Assembly (NCBI RefSeq): GCF_003697845.1
Contig: NZ_RDQE01000003.1
Location: 87,174-151,173, forward strand
Source of the DNA: Halobellus captivus
GTDB taxonomy: Archaea > Halobacteriota > Halobacteria > Halobacteriales > Haloferacaceae
Reading direction: 5' to 3'
DNA: 64,000 nt
Positions within the stretch are counted from its first letter, which is position 1. Every line of letters begins with the position of its first letter. Made by a program: the position numbers and the translations under genes. Positions 63,159 through 64,000 of the stretch are shown here, one piece after another. The notes under the pieces were generated by a model. It saw only the letters and a list, made by a program, of their open reading frames with translations. It did no database searches and was not told where the DNA came from.

Positions 63159-64000
63159 TCATGTCGATAGCTCCCGGGCGAGCATCTCGCCGTCGTAGAT
63201 CGCCTTGTCGATCAGTCGCGGTGCGACACAGTCGCCGATGCGGTGGACCGAACCGGCCGCGAACCCCTGTTCCTCCAGCGCGCCGGCGAGGCCGGTCCGA
63301 GCCTCCCGGCGCTCGGCTACGACGAGCGAATCGGCGGACACAGTGTCTACGTCCTCGGAGTAGACGTTGAGCAACTGCGCGGTGTTGTCCTCGAAGCCAA
63401 TGACGGTGGCGTGGGTCTCGATGTCGACGTCGTGTTCGTACAACGTCTCCATGAACGGCGGGACGTTCGTGCCCTCCAGTTGGTCGCCCGGGTGGTAGGA
63501 GGTCGTCACGAACGTCACGTCGTGGTCGGCCGCGAGGTACTCTGCGACGCCGACCCCCGCGGCGTGTTTGTTGTTGTCGAAAACGATCACCGAGCCGCCG
63601 ACTGCCTCGCCCTGTAACACGTCCCACGAGCGGTGGACGTCCGGCCCCTGGAGATCCGGCTGGCTCTCACTGGCTCCGATGGCGACGATGACGTCGTCCC
63701 ACGCGTTGGGATCGACGTCCTCCGGGACGACCTCGGTGTCGGTCTCGACGGTTACGTCGCGGTTGCCGAGTTGGTTTTTGAGGTTTCGGACCGCGTCGCC
63801 GAACTCCTGTCTGGAGTCGACCCGTGTCGCGATGTTCGACTGCCCGCCGAGCTCGGTCTCACGCTCACGGATGGTGACCTGATGGCCGAGATCTGCGGCC
63901 GTCACCGCGAACGAGAGCCCTGCCGGCCCTCCACCGACGACGAGTACGTCCCGCGGCGTCGATGCTGGTTCGCGGTCCTCGATGTGGGGGATCCTCGTCT
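63159..64000 (-). CDS. FadH/old-yellow-enzyme-type oxidoreductase, C-terminal part (runs off window)
   Basis: At least 280 residues, 5' end outside the window. A Rossmann FAD/NAD fold is seen: DVLVVGGGPAGLSFAVTAADLGHQVTIRERETELGGQ, later VGGSVIVFDNNKHAAGVGVAEYLA and a C-terminal HRIGDCVAPRLIDKAIYDGEMLARE, typical of the 2,4-dienoyl-CoA reductase/OYE second half. Relatives accompany mycofactocin loci. The stop is 16 bp from the etfA start. Confidence 0.8.
   Translation of the reverse strand, partial: TRIPHIEDREPASTPRDVLVVGGGPAGLSFAVTAADLGHQVTIRERETELGGQSNIATRVDSRQEFGDAVRNLKNQLGNRDVTVETDTEVVPEDVDPNAWDDVIVAIGASESQPDLQGPDVHRSWDVLQGEAVGGSVIVFDNNKHAAGVGVAEYLAADHDVTFVTTSYHPGDQLEGTNVPPFMETLYEHDVDIETHATVIGFEDNTAQLLNVYSEDVDTVSADSLVVAERREARTGLAGALEEQGFAAGSVHRIGDCVAPRLIDKAIYDGEMLARELST

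Noticed and set aside
1-64000. CRISPR arrays, rRNA and tRNA genes
   Set aside because: No regularly spaced repeats, no conserved rRNA blocks and no cloverleaf that I could recognise by reading; a covariance-model scan would be decisive.

Overview
The window is chromosomal DNA of a haloarchaeon, most likely Halorubrum or a close relative. GC is about 65-70% through most of it, the predicted proteins are strongly acidic, secreted proteins carry Tat/lipobox signals, and several proteins are of haloarchaeal type: RNase P subunit Rnp4, SBDS, a Cdc6/Orc1-like ATPase, a Trm112-like protein and the GlpABC/GlpK/GlpX glycerol locus. I recognise no rRNA, tRNA or CRISPR array.

Layout. 1-0.8 kb: AT-rich edge with a decayed AN1 zinc-finger gene and an intergenic GC-repeat block. 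0.8-5.3 kb: DJ-1/PfpI protein, two PPOX-like proteins, and a minus-strand group (winged-helix regulator, UreH/TauE-type membrane protein, Sco1-like copper protein) that looks like cytochrome-oxidase copper handling. 5.4-12.3 kb: purM, an M50 protease, a TraB/PrgY membrane protein, a membrane-anchored HTH protein and small conserved genes. 12.4-15.4 kb: overlapping znuB-znuC-znuA-like metal ABC operon with a candidate operator. 15.5-24.2 kb: hydrolase, YbaK, SBDS, then an unrecognised two-gene unit (helix-hairpin-helix protein plus 899-residue protein) and an ASPIC/UnbV propeller. 24.4-32.1 kb: glycerol catabolism, glpABC divergent from glpK-glpX. 32.1-47 kb: housekeeping genes (Cdc6-like ATPase, pgp, rnp4, Trm112, DsbA-like, MFS, tyrA, Rsm22, SRAP and stress proteins).

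47-51.3 kb is a degenerate accessory stretch: a truncated serine hydrolase, a CPBP protease gene with two frameshifts, a complete IS6-family element with 13-bp inverted repeats, and a decayed Usp-domain remnant.

52-64 kb is the notable part: a mycofactocin (MFT) locus in an archaeon. A creatininase-family peptidase (mftE) diverges from mftA (46-residue precursor ending IDGICGVY), mftB, mftC and an unusual mftF whose glycosyltransferase is fused to a C-terminal FkbM-type methyltransferase. Two 273-residue nicotinoprotein-type short-chain dehydrogenases follow. A convergent operon then encodes ETF beta, another dehydrogenase, a FixX ferredoxin, a FixC ETF:quinone oxidoreductase, ETF alpha and the end of an FadH/old-yellow-enzyme-type oxidoreductase that runs off the window. 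The inferred scheme is: nicotinoprotein dehydrogenases oxidise alcohols and reduce mycofactocin, and ETF/FixCX passes the electrons to the quinone pool. mftD and the MftR regulator are not in the window.
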